From CADCWN01 sp046328475 (GTDB taxonomy: Bacteria; Chloroflexota; Chloroflexia; Thermomicrobiales; CADCWN01): a stretch of 64,000 bases of DNA. Where the stretch lies: assembly GCA_046328475.1 (NCBI GenBank), contig JAXLWN010000011.1, positions 62,001 to 126,000 on the forward strand, written 5' to 3'. The stretch's first letter is position 1. Every line of letters begins with the position of its first letter. The notes under the pieces were generated by a model. It saw only the letters and a program-made list of their open reading frames with translations, ran no database searches and was not told where the DNA came from. This document shows positions 8,140 to 17,645 of this stretch, piece by piece. The translations under genes were made by a program, and so were the position numbers.

Positions 8140-10422
8140 ATGACTGCGCCCGTGACTGGTCGTTTGCGAGCGGTGCCCGCGTCTCGCCCCGCCGCGTGGT
8201 GGAGCATCGCCACGCCCGCCGTCTACGGGCTGACCGCCTTCGTCAGCGCGACCATGCTCTTCCTCGTCCAGCCGATGTTCGCCAAGATGATCCTGCCGCT
8301 GCTTGGTGGCGCACCGGCGGTCTGGAATACCGCCGTCGTCTTCTACCAGGCGATCTTGCTGGGCGGATACCTCTATTCGCACCTGACCACCCGCTGGCTC
8401 GGCGTGCGGCGGCAGGCGCTGCTCCACGGGGTGCTGCTCTTCCTGCCGCTGCTCGTCCTGCCGATCGCCGTGCCGGGCGGCTGGCGACCGCCCACCGACA
8501 CCAACCCGATCCCCTGGCTGCTGGCGTTGCTGGCGGTCGCGGTCGGTTTGCCATTTTTCGTCATCTCCACCAGCAGCCCGCTGCTCCAGGCCTGGTTCGC
8601 GCGCACCGGGCACCGCGATCCCTACATCCTCTACGCCGCCAGCAATGTCGGCAGCATGGCCGCGCTTTTGGGCTACCCGACCCTGATCGAACCCCGGCTG
8701 CAACTGGGGGATCAGAGCCGACTCTGGACCTTCGGCTATCTCGCGCTCGTCGTCCTCACCCTCACCTGCGCGGCGCTGATCGCCCGCGCGCCGACCGCTG
8801 CGGAGAGGGCACCCGCCGAGGCTGCCCCGGCCGCACCCGCGAGTGGCGCGGCGCGCGAGGCGAGCCCGACGCTGACCCGGCGCTTGCGCTGGCTGGGCCT
8901 GGCGTTCATCCCCTCCAGCCTGATGATGAGCGTGACGACCTACATCACGACGCAGATCGCGCCGTTGCCGCTGCTCTGGGTCATCCCGCTCGCCCTCTAC
9001 CTGCTCACCTTCATCCTCGTCTTCGCCGGGCGGCAACTGATCCCGCAGCTCTGGCTCGTCCGCGCCTTCCCGCTGCTGCTCGTGCCGCTGGTGATCCTGA
9101 TGCTCGCGCAGGCGACGCTGCTGATCATGCTGCTGGCGCTGCTGCACCTGATCGTCTTCTTCGTCGCGACGATGATTTGCCACGGGACGATCGCCGCCGA
9201 TCGCCCCGCGCCGCGCCATCTGACCGAGTTCTACCTCTGGATGTCGCTCGGCGGCGTCCTGGGCGGTATGTTCAATGCGCTGCTCGCCCCGGTCATCTTC
9301 AGCAGCCTGATCGAATACCCGCTGGTGCTGGCGCTGGCCTGCCTGGCGCTGCCGCGCTACGGGGCCGACGCGCAGCAGCCGTTCTTCAAGCGACTCGACC
9401 TGCTGCTGCCGCCCGCCGTGGGCGCGCTCCTGGCGGCGCTGATCCTCGGCGTCTCCAGGCTGGGCCTGCCGGACGATCTGCTCGCCTTGCCGGTGGTCTT
9501 CGGCCTCCCGACGCTGATCTGCTTCAGCTTCTCGCGGCGTCCGCTGCGCTTCGCGCTCGGGATCGGGGTGCTCTTCCTGGTCACCGGCCTGCTCTACACC
9601 AGCGGCCAGGGGCAGGTGATCGCCTCCGAGCGGAGCTTCTTCGGCCTCAACCGGGTCTTGCTCACCCCGAACGGGAAGTTCCACGCCATCGCGCACGGCG
9701 GCACGAACCACGGCATGCAGAGCACCGACCCCGCGCAGCGGACGACTCCCCTGACCTACTACTACCCCAACGGCCCGATCGGGCAGGTTTTCTCGGCCTA
9801 CAGCGGCCCGAACGCGAAGCAGCGCGTGGCGATCGTCGGCCTCGGTGCCGGGTCGCTGGCCTGCTACCGCGCGCCTGGGCAGCAATGGACCTTCTACGAG
9901 CTCGACCCGGCCGTCGAGAAGATCGCCCGCGACCCGCGCTACTTCACCTATTTGCAGGATTGCGCGCCCGAGAGCGCGGTCGTCCTCGGCGACGGGCGGT
10001 TGTCGCTGACGAATGCCGCCGACGGTGCCTACGACCTGCTCGTGCTCGACGCCTACAGTTCGGATACCGTCCCGGTCCACTTGCTGACGCGCGAGGCGAT
10101 GGCGGTCTATCTGGCGAAGCTCGCGCCGGGCGGCCTGATCGCGTTCCACATCTCCAACGAATACCTCAATCTCAAGCCGGTAGTCGCCAGCCTCGCGGCG
10201 GACGCGGGCCTGATTTGCCTGTCCCAGGATGATTTCAACGTCAGCGCCGAGGATGCGGCCAACGGCAAGTACACCTCGCAGTGGGTGGTCATCGCCCGCC
10301 AGGCGTCGGATGTCGCCCTGCTGAACGGCGATGCCCGCTGGCAATCGCTCGCCGCCCAGCCCGGCACCCCGGTCTGGACCGACAGCTTCTCCAGCGTCAT
10401 CAACCTCCTCCGCTGGCGCTAA
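8140..10422 (+). CDS. Fused membrane protein / spermidine-synthase-like domain
   Basis: A 760-residue protein starting at an ATG preceded by GGGAG. The first ~480 residues form many hydrophobic helices, with the typical opening GLTAFVSATMLFLVQPMFAK and ASNVGSMAALLGYP. The C-terminal ~250 residues hold a Rossmann-type methyltransferase fold with VGLGAGSLACY, FYELDPAVEKIARD and LLVLDAYSSDTVPVHLLT, as in 'fused MFS/spermidine synthase' proteins. True polyamine synthase activity is not proven for this family. It is divergent from the peptide array with about 290 bases between them, so the two could share a regulatory region. Confidence 0.8.
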   Translation: MTAPVTGRLRAVPASRPAAWWSIATPAVYGLTAFVSATMLFLVQPMFAKMILPLLGGAPAVWNTAVVFYQAILLGGYLYSHLTTRWLGVRRQALLHGVLLFLPLLVLPIAVPGGWRPPTDTNPIPWLLALLAVAVGLPFFVISTSSPLLQAWFARTGHRDPYILYAASNVGSMAALLGYPTLIEPRLQLGDQSRLWTFGYLALVVLTLTCAALIARAPTAAERAPAEAAPAAPASGAAREASPTLTRRLRWLGLAFIPSSLMMSVTTYITTQIAPLPLLWVIPLALYLLTFILVFAGRQLIPQLWLVRAFPLLLVPLVILMLAQATLLIMLLALLHLIVFFVATMICHGTIAADRPAPRHLTEFYLWMSLGGVLGGMFNALLAPVIFSSLIEYPLVLALACLALPRYGADAQQPFFKRLDLLLPPAVGALLAALILGVSRLGLPDDLLALPVVFGLPTLICFSFSRRPLRFALGIGVLFLVTGLLYTSGQGQVIASERSFFGLNRVLLTPNGKFHAIAHGGTNHGMQSTDPAQRTTPLTYYYPNGPIGQVFSAYSGPNAKQRVAIVGLGAGSLACYRAPGQQWTFYELDPAVEKIARDPRYFTYLQDCAPESAVVLGDGRLSLTNAADGAYDLLVLDAYSSDTVPVHLLTREAMAVYLAKLAPGGLIAFHISNEYLNLKPVVASLAADAGLICLSQDDFNVSAEDAANGKYTSQWVVIARQASDVALLNGDARWQSLAAQPGTPVWTDSFSSVINLLRWR

Positions 10423-10511
10423 TCAGCCCGCCCTTGCCGCGCGTTGCCGACCATCAGACTGGCCGACAAGGCGCGTTATCCATCCAGCCGTTCGGTACTT
10501 CCGGCTCTTGC

Positions 10512-10533
10512 ATATAGAACAAATATTCTATAT
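10512..10533. promoter_or_regulatory. AT-rich palindrome, LexA-box-like
   Basis: ATATAGAA (10512-10519) is mirrored by TTCTATAT (10526-10533) around CAAATA. The centre reads GAAC-AAAT-ATTC, one base off the GAAC-N4-GTTC pattern of Gram-positive LexA sites. It stands out in GC-rich surroundings and lies in the gap before the SWIM gene. LexA binding is an inference. Confidence 0.4.
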
Positions 10534-10765
10534 GATTGCCCCAACGAACCGCTCTTATGCATCGATGCGCGCGACTCGACCCTCCGCCGCGACCTGTAAC
10601 CTCCCGCATCCTCGCGCGTCTCTGGTTCCCGTAAAGTCCGCCTCGTAGCGCCTGCCATCCTGGCTTTGCTGGACCAATTTCCTATAGTGTTCGATGTGCT
10701 CGTATTCAATGCTCGTAGTAGCGTTAGATGGAATCGAGGTACCGCCGACATCAGGAGCGAACGGC
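10534..10765. other. Intergenic leader before the SWIM gene
   Basis: No gene is seen between the palindrome and the SWIM start. A TATAGT at 10683-10688 in the context CCTATAGTG could be a -10 element, and the same heptamer context (CTATAGTG) recurs at 31038-31045. I see no convincing -35 box. Confidence 0.3.
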
Positions 10766-12117
10766 ATGACCTTGACCGTCGAGCAAGCATTGGCCCTGGC
10801 ACCCGATGGTGCCGCCGCGTCGGCCGGGCGCAAGCTCGGCAGCCCGAAAACCTGGTGCAACCTGGGGCAAAGCGCGGCAGCGCTCTGGGGCGAGTGCCAG
10901 GGGAGCGCGCTCTACCAGGTGCGCGTCGATCTCGGCGATCTGACCACAAAATGCAGCTGCCCCAGCCGCAAGTTTCCCTGCAAGCACGCCCTCGGCCTGC
11001 TCGTCCTGGCCGCCACCGAGCCCGGTGCGCTGCCGTTGGGTCAGCCGCCGGGGTGGGTGGCGGAGTGGTTGCAGCGGCGGGCGGCGAAGGCGGAACAGGC
11101 GAACGGGCGAACGGGCGAACGAGCGAAAAGCGAGACGCCCGAGGCGAGTGCTGACGATCAGGCGAAGGCGGCGAAATCGAGCGCGAAGAAGGCGGACCAG
11201 CGCCTGAAGCGGGTGGTCGGGGGGCTCGACGCGCTCGATCGCTGGCTCGATGACCTCGTGCGCAACGGGCTGGCGAGCGTGGAGGCGCAGCCCGCGTCCT
11301 TCTGGGAAGGGCAGGCGCGGCGGTTGGTGGACGCGCAGGCCCCGGGCCTGGCTGGACGCGTGCGGCGACTGGCGGCGATCCCCCACGCCACGCCCGACTG
11401 GCCCGCGCGCTTGCTGGACGAACTGGGGCGACTGGCGCTCCTCGCGCACGCGTTTCGCCGCCTCGATCAACTCGAACCCGCGCTGCAAGAGGATGTGCGC
11501 AGCCTGATCGGCTGGACGCTCGATGCCGAGGAAGTTGCGGCGCGCGGCGAGACGGTGCGGGACGACTGGGCGGTGGTCGGGCAGCGGATCACGACCGAGG
11601 ATCGGCTGCGGACGCAGTGGTCCTGGCTGGCGGGGCAGCAGAGCGGGCGGAGCGCACTGGTGCTGCAATTCGCGCACGGCGGCACCCCCTTCAAGGAAGC
11701 CATCGCCCCCGGCACGCATTTCGCCGCCGACCTCGCCTACTGGCCGAGCGCCCACCCGCAGCGCGCCCTGCTGCGTGAGCGACGCGGCCCGCCGTCGCCG
11801 CTCGCCACCGTGCCGCCCGGTGCGCCGACGCTCGCCGCCTTCCTCGATCGCTTCGCCCAGGCGACCGCGCGCCAGCCCTGGCCCGACCGCGACCTGGCGC
11901 TCCTGCGCGATGTCGTGCCGATCTGCGGCGGCGAGTCGGCCTGGGTCGTGCGCGATGCCGAGGGCGCGGCGCTGCCCCTTGCCGGAGGCGACCACTGGCG
12001 CTTGCTGGCGCTCTCCGGTGGCCACCCGCTCGACCTCGCCGCCGAGTGGGACGGCGCGACCGACGCCGCTCGGCGCTGGCCGGTGGCACCTACCACCTGC
12101 TCGCGGAGGCGCACTGA
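10766..12117 (+). CDS. SWIM zinc finger protein (late frameshift)
   Basis: The protein starts MTLTVEQALALAPDGAAAS at 10766 after AGGAG. The SWIM motif is C-x-C at residues 63-65 and C-x-H at 72-74 (CSCPSRKFPCKHALGLL), a zinc-binding module often linked to DNA or protein contacts. A charged linker and a long Ala/Leu/Arg-rich helical C-terminal region follow. Near 12075 the frame shifts; the continuing frame reads ALAGGTYHLLAEAH and ends at a TGA (12115-12117) that overlaps the ATG of the next gene. That overlap is why I place the end there. It is the first gene of the SWIM-DUF5691-MoxR-DUF5682-VWA run. Confidence 0.75.
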
Positions 12118-13736
12118 TGGACGCGCTGCTGAACGCCGCCCTCGCGGGCACCTCGCGCGCCGGGGGCAACTCCCCACACCCGCCACCCCCGCCGACGCCC
12201 TCGTTCCCCCCGATTCCGTGCTGGGTTCGGAGCGCCAGATCTTGCTCGCCGCCGGGGCGCGGGCGACCTACCGCCGGGCGGGCGTGGAGACGCGCGGCGT
12301 CGCCGCCCCGCCCGCCGCGCGGGACGATCCGGCCCCGTTCTGCTCACCCGGCGCGGCCCGCTTGCTCGCCAGGATGCTGACCGGCGAGCACAACGAACTG
12401 TTGCCCGAAGCATTTGACCGCCTGAACCGCGCCGGGCAGCGTCTTCCGCACGCGCTGCTCCCCGCCGCGCTGGAAGCCGGTGCGCGCCGCGCCGAACTGC
12501 GCCCGACGCTGCTGGCGGCAATCGGCGAGCGCGGGCGCTGGCTGGCCGGGCACAACCAGCCCTGGCGCTGGGCCACGGCGCGTCCCGTCGCAAGCGATGG
12601 TGCCTTACCGCCCGACGCTGAATCTCTGTGGGAGGAAGGTCCGCCCGCGCAGCGCCCCGGCGCTCCTGCGCCAAGTGCGCGCCCACGACGCGGCGCAAGG
12701 TCGCGCCTGGCTGGAGGCGACCTGGAAGGGCGAGAAGGCCGACTTCCGCGCCGAAGCGGTCCAGGCGCTCGAAACTGGCCTCTCCCTGGACGACGAAGCG
12801 TTCCTCGAAGCCGCCCTGGACGATCGCAGCCAGGCTGTGCGGCCCGAAGCGGCGTCGCTGCTGGCGCGGCTGCCCGGCTCGGCCTTGGCCGCACGCCTTC
12901 GCGAACGCGCCGACCGCTTCCTCAGCTTCAGCCCCGGCCTGCTCGCGGGTGGCTGGCGCGCGGCAGCGAAGGCGCTCGTCAGCGGCGCATCGGGCGGCAA
13001 ACTGACCATCACCCCGCCCGAGACCTACGACAAAGCCTGGGCGCGCGACGGCATCATCGAGAAACCGCCGCACGGCATCGGCGCGCGGGCCTGGTGGTTG
13101 CAGCAATTCCTCGCGCTGATCCCGCCGTCGCACTGGTCCGCGCGCTTCGCCGCCGATCCCGCGACCCTGATCACCGCAGCCGAAGGAGGGGATTGGTCCG
13201 ACCCGGTGCTCAAAGGGTGGTCGCAGGCGACGCTCCTCCATCACAACGAAGCCTGGGCCGCAGCACTCTGGCACTACTGGAGCGGAGTAAAGCTCAATCG
13301 TCCGCGCGGGCTTGATTTTGACCAACTGCTGGGCGACCTTTCCGAGTGTTTACCGCAAGATCAGAGCGAGCAGCTTGTTCTTGCCGCCCTTGCCCGCGCG
13401 AATACGCTCGATGATCGCTTGATTCCGACCCTCCAACACCTTCCACGGCCCTGGAGCGCCGATTTCGCTAGCCCGTTGCTGCGTCGTCTCCACGCCCGCG
13501 TCCTAGGCTGGAGCAAGGAGAGCGGTGGCTTCCACTACAACGAACCCTGGCTGATGGTTATTACCGACATAGCCTGTGCCATCCCGCCGAACTGTTTCGA
13601 TGAAGCCCTGACAATTCATACGGGTCTCGACAAGGACGAGCAATCTGCGGCTGCTAACTGGTGGCTTCGCCGCATCGCCGAATTCACCGATATCGTCCGC
13701 ACTCGGCAACGATTGATGAAGGAGATTCCACTATGA
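12117..13736 (+). CDS. DUF5691-type helical-repeat protein (frameshifted)
   Basis: The start ATG (12117-12119) overlaps the SWIM stop. The N-terminus MDALLNAALAGTSRAGGN is in one frame, the next ~150 residues in a second, and from about 12640 a third frame runs cleanly to 13736 (RLPGSALAARLRERADR, TLLHHNEAWAAALWHYWSG, PWLMVITDIACAIPP). The product would be about 540 residues, mostly helical with HEAT-like pieces. I name DUF5691 from its position between a SWIM gene and a MoxR gene and from remembered family features. Its TGA overlaps the MoxR ATG (ATGA), so the two are translationally coupled. The function is unknown. Confidence 0.6.
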
Positions 13737-14845
13737 GTATGGCAACGAACGGCCACGATGGCGCGCTCGGCCAGGTTTTGCGCCAACATGCGGAACAGCA
13801 ATTCGCCGAGGAGTTGGACGCGCTGAAGCGGGCCGACGACCGCCAGCGCCCGCCGAACTGGGCGCTCTCCCCCTGGGCCGTGCGCACCTATCTGCTCGGC
13901 GGCAAGCTGCCGGGCGGCTTCGAGGTCAGCCCGAAGTACATCGGCAACGCCCGCCTGATCGAGATCGCCGTCTCCACGCTGGCGACCGACCGCGCGCTGC
14001 TCCTCTACGGCGTCCCCGGCACGGCGAAATCGTGGGTGAGCGAGCACCTGGCGGCGGCGATTTGCGGCGACTCGACGCTCCTCATCCAGGGGACGGCCGG
14101 GACCGACGAGAACGCGATCCGCTACGGCTGGAACTATGCCCGGTTGCTGACCGAGGGGCCGTCCCCGGCCGCGCTGGTCGTCAGCCCGATGCTGCGCGCG
14201 ATGGAACTGGGCAAGATCGCCCGGATCGAGGAACTGACGCGCATCTCGGCCGAGGTGCAAGACACGCTGATCACCATCCTTTCCGAGAAGACGCTGCCGG
14301 TCCACGAACTGAACAGCGAGGTCCAGGCGCGCAAGGGTTTTAACGTCATCGGCACCGCCAACAACCGCGACAAAGGGGTCAACGAACTCTCCAGCGCGCT
14401 CGCCCGCCGCTTCAACACGGTCGTGCTGCCGACCCCGGCGACGATCGACGAGGAGGTGTCCATCGTAGACCGCCGCGTGTCGCAACTCGGCCGCGCGCTC
14501 GAACTCCCGGCCGAGAAGCCCGCGCTGGAGGAGATCCGCCGCGTCGTGACCGTCTTCCGCGAGCTGCGCGACGGCCTGACCGCCGACGGCAAGACCAAGC
14601 TGAAGGTGCCGAGTGGCACCCTCTCGACCGCCGAGGCGATCTCGGTCGTCACCGGCGGCCTCGCCTCCGCCGCCTACTACGGCGACGGCGTCCTGCGCGC
14701 CGACGACATCGCCTCCGGCCTCACCGGTACCATCGTCAAGGACCCGGTGCAGGACCGCGTCGTCTGGCTGGAGTATTTGCAGACGGTGGTGAAGGAGCGG
14801 AACGGCTGGAAGGATCTCTATCGGAGCTGCCAGGAGGTGCTGTGA
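13733..14845 (+). CDS. MoxR-family AAA+ ATPase
   Basis: A 370-residue intact ATPase. Walker A is GVPGTAKS at residues 93-100; the Walker B region reads KIARIEELTRISAEVQDTL, followed by the MoxR-like ILSEKTLPVHELNSEV and the sensor segment FNVIGTANNRDKGVNELSSA with ALARRFNTV. GAAGGAG precedes the ATG, which overlaps the DUF5691 stop by four bases. MoxR ATPases work with VWA-domain partners (RavA-ViaA, NorQ-NorD and BchI-BchD are known pairs), and a VWA gene lies 2.8 kb downstream. I infer a chaperone- or remodelling-type complex. Confidence 0.9.
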   Translation: MSMATNGHDGALGQVLRQHAEQQFAEELDALKRADDRQRPPNWALSPWAVRTYLLGGKLPGGFEVSPKYIGNARLIEIAVSTLATDRALLLYGVPGTAKSWVSEHLAAAICGDSTLLIQGTAGTDENAIRYGWNYARLLTEGPSPAALVVSPMLRAMELGKIARIEELTRISAEVQDTLITILSEKTLPVHELNSEVQARKGFNVIGTANNRDKGVNELSSALARRFNTVVLPTPATIDEEVSIVDRRVSQLGRALELPAEKPALEEIRRVVTVFRELRDGLTADGKTKLKVPSGTLSTAEAISVVTGGLASAAYYGDGVLRADDIASGLTGTIVKDPVQDRVVWLEYLQTVVKERNGWKDLYRSCQEVL

Positions 14846-14856
14846 GTACAGCGACG

Positions 14857-15304
14857 GTGCTGAGTGCTGAGTGCTGAGTAGGGGTGACGATGGCGAGAGT
14901 TGAGCGGTTTGACTTTGATTGCCTATTGAAAGCACGGCTTCTGGCGAAGGCTATCTACCAGGCGACAAGCGCGGGACGATTGGCCGATGATTATGGTCTG
15001 GCGCGGCAGATGCAGCACGCCGCAGTTTCAATCTGCCGAACATTGCCGAGGGCTTCGAGCGCAGTCGCACAGCGAATTCCACCAGTTTCTTTCAATCGCT
15101 AAGGGATCGTGCGCCGAACTTCGCGCCCAACTCTATGTCGCCGCTGACGTAGGATATCTCACACAGGAACAATCTACAGTATTGCTTTTCCAGGCAGAGG
15201 AGGTCGCTGTTGGCGGACTTCGTGCCAAGGTTGCCCAGCGACGCGATGACCGCGAGGAGCGGCGATGACCCACTCAGCACTCAGCACTCAGCACTCAGCA
15301 CTCA
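14857..15304. repeat. Inverted heptamer repeats flanking the four-helix-bundle gene
   Basis: Three copies of GTGCTGA (14857-14880) and more than four of ACTCAGC (15272-15304) are complementary and flank the small gene at 14890-15268. The right arm lies inside the start of the DUF5682 frame and would encode SALSTQHSALT near its N-terminus. Confidence 0.8.
14890..15268 (+). pseudogene. Four-helix-bundle protein (S23/IVP family), frameshifted
   Basis: The start ATG at 14890 follows AGGGGTG. The first frame gives ARLLAKAIYQATSAGRLADD and ARQMQHAAVSI; a second gives NIAEGFERSRTA; a third gives EFHQFLSIAKGSCAELRAQL and YVAADVGYLTQ to the stop. Joined, these are the family's landmarks in order at the normal length (about 125 residues). 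This family is best known from inserts in 23S rRNA genes, but it also occurs as free genes. Its TGA overlaps the ATG of the DUF5682 gene. Two shifts in 380 bases mean either decay or read errors. Confidence 0.6.
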
Positions 15305-17565
15305 CAATCTTCGGCATTCGCCACCATGGCCCCGGCTGCGCCCGCAGCTCTGGCCGCGCTGGAAGCGTTGCAGCCGGATATCCTGCTGGGTCGAAGGACC
15401 GCCCGACGCGGCCGAGGCGCTGCCGCTGATCGCGCACGAGGACTTGCAGCGCCGCCGCAGGCGCTGCTGGTCTACGCGCAGACGAGCTGCGCCGGGCGGC
15501 GTTCTATCCCTTCGCCGCGTACTCGCCGGAGTGGCAGGCGCTGCGCTACGCCGTTGCGCGCGGCGTCCCGGCGCGCTTCATCGACTGCCGCAGTCGAATG
15601 CAGCGGGATGGAGGAAGAGGCGGCGTTGCGGCGCAACTTGAAGCCGCGCAGGGTGCCGAAAAACCGGCGATACGCCCGTGAATGGCTCGCCGGCAGGCCT
15701 TCCGTTACCACGGAGGCACCCGGCGAGGAGGAGGTCGAAGCCGACGCGGTGACCTGGCGCGACGACCCGATCGGCAAGCTTCGGCCGAGGCGGCGGGCTA
15801 TGCCGACCACGAACTCTGGTGGGAGCACCAGATCGAGCAGCGGCAGGACGCGACCGATCTCGCCGGGATCATGGAGGCGATGGCCAGCTGCGCGCCGCAG
15901 CGCCGCCGACCGACTCGACGAGGCGCGGCGCGAGGCGCACATGCGCCAGGCGATCCGCGCCGCGCAGAAGGAAGGGTCTGCGCGGATCGAGGGTCGTCTG
16001 CGGGGCCTCCGGCACGCGCCGGTGCTGGCCGGTTGGGCAACGCGAAAGCCGACGCCGCGCTGCTGGCGGGCTTGAAGCGCGCCAGGGTCGCCGCGACCTG
16101 GATCCTGGACCCGCGCCTCGTACCGCAGCGGCTACGGCGCGGGCGTCTACTCCCGGCTGGTACGAGCACCTCTTGACCGCGCCCGACCGCCACGCGATCC
16201 GCTGGGTGTCGCGCGCGGCGCACCTGCTGCGCGGCGATGACCTCGACGCGCCATCCAGCGGCGTGATCGAGGCGGTGCGCTTGGCCGAGACGCTGCGCTG
16301 CGCGACCTCCCCTGCCGGGGCTGGGCCGAGTTGCACGAGGCGATCCAGACGGTCCTCTGCAAAGGCGACGACGCGCCGATGCGGCTGATCCGCGATCGCC
16401 TGGAGATCGGCGACCGGCTGGGCGAGGTGCCCGCCGAGACCCTCGCCGTCCCGCTCCAGCGCGACCTGAGCAGAAGCAGCGTCGCCTGCGCCTCCGCCCG
16501 ACGACCGAGATCAAGCCAGCTCGATCTCGACCTGCGCAACGACACCGATCGCGAGCGGAGCCAACTCCTGCACGCGTTGCGCCTGCTCGGCGTCGAGTGG
16601 GGGCGTTGCAGCGCAGCGGCGGCGGCAAGGGGACCTTCCAGATCTGGCAACTCGGCTGGCGACCCGAACTGGCCGTCACGATCATCGAGGCGAGCGTCTG
16701 GGGCAACACCATCGAGGCGGCGGTGACGCCGGCGCCACGATGGCGACGCGACCAGCGACCTCCCCGTGCCGACGCAGCTGCTCGACGACGCGATCCTCGC
16801 CGCGCTCCCCGGCGCGGTGGCGCACCTGCTCGGGCGTGCGCGACGCCTCGGCGGTCGCGGCCGACGCGCGCCACCTGGATGGACGCGCTGCCGCCGTCGC
16901 CCGCGTGGCGCGCTACGGCGACGTGCGCGGCACCGACCAGGAACAGGTCTTCCCGATCATCGAAGGTACTTCGTGGCGCGCGTGGTGATCGGCTCTGCTG
17001 GCCTCGCTGGACGATCCGGCGGCGGCGGAGATGGTCGCTTCCATCGACCGCGCGCAGGAGAGCCTGGCGCTGCTGGATCGCGCCGATCCAGGCACCGACT
17101 GGCAGGGCACGCTCGGCAACTGGTCGAGCGCGAGGCGATCCACGGCCTCGTGCGCGGTCGCGCCACCCGTCATGCTGCTGGAAGAGGGCGCGATCGACGG
17201 CGGCGAGGTGCAGCGCCTGCCCGCCTGCTCTTCTCGCCCGCCACGCCGACCCCGGCACCGCCGCCGCTTCCGGGGTGGGCGGGTGCGCGGCAGCGCGCTC
17301 CTCCTTGCAGCAGGACGGCTTCGGTCCGCGCTCGACGCCCGGCTGCGCGACCTCTCGCCCGACGCCTTCACCGAAGCCCTCCCGCTCGTTCGCCGCGCCT
17401 TCGCCGACTTCCAGCCGCCTCGAACGCCGTTCGGATGGGCGACAAGGTCAAGCGCCTCGGCCGTAGGAGCGGCTGCCACTCGATGCAGATGACGAGACGA
17501 TGGCTGGCATCAATCGTGCCCGCGCCGACCTGGTGCTGGTGCTGGCGCACATCCTCGGCTCGTAG
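15265..17565 (+). CDS. DUF5682-type protein (many frameshifts)
   Basis: I place the start at the ATG (15265) that overlaps the preceding stop; from there the frame reads through the heptamer repeat into LTIFGIRHHGPGCARS, the opening I associate with DUF5682. After that the frame changes every 60-150 bases (pieces include VEGPPDAAEALPLIAHEDLQ, YSPEWQALRYAV, RWVSRAAHLLRGDDLDAPS-like and GTDQEQVFPII) and the last piece, RADLVLVLAHILGS, ends at a TAG (17563-17565). The implied length, about 760 residues, is plausible for the family. With so many shifts but readable pieces throughout, low base quality here is the simplest explanation. The function is unknown; the neighbours suggest it works with the MoxR and VWA proteins. 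Confidence 0.55.
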
Positions 17566-17613
17566 CGCTTCGCGAAGCGCCCTGCTCCGTGTGGCTCGCT
17601 GTTGACAGGGATA
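17566..17613. repeat. Palindrome plus short interspersed repeat
   Basis: GCGCTTCGCGAAGCGC (17566-17581) is a perfect palindrome directly after the DUF5682 stop. The next ~38 bases (GTGTGGCTCG... CAGGGATACC) recur with few changes at 57828-57868, where the same palindrome also follows. This looks like a small mobile or REP-like intergenic element. Confidence 0.6.
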
Positions 17614-17645
17614 CCAGGGCGGCGACGAAGCCCCTACGAGGGGAT

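Noticed and set aside
8110..10344. A 744-residue open frame on the minus strand opposite the spermidine-synthase fusion
   Set aside because: Gln/Arg/Glu-rich shadow frame with no domain; the plus-strand gene has clear motifs.
14890..15268. The S23/IVP gene as evidence for a 23S rRNA gene here
   Set aside because: No rRNA sequence is present on either side; the family also occurs as free-standing genes.
17566..17613. The palindrome and repeat as an insertion-sequence end
   Set aside because: No transposase frame lies nearby, and no target-site duplication is seen.
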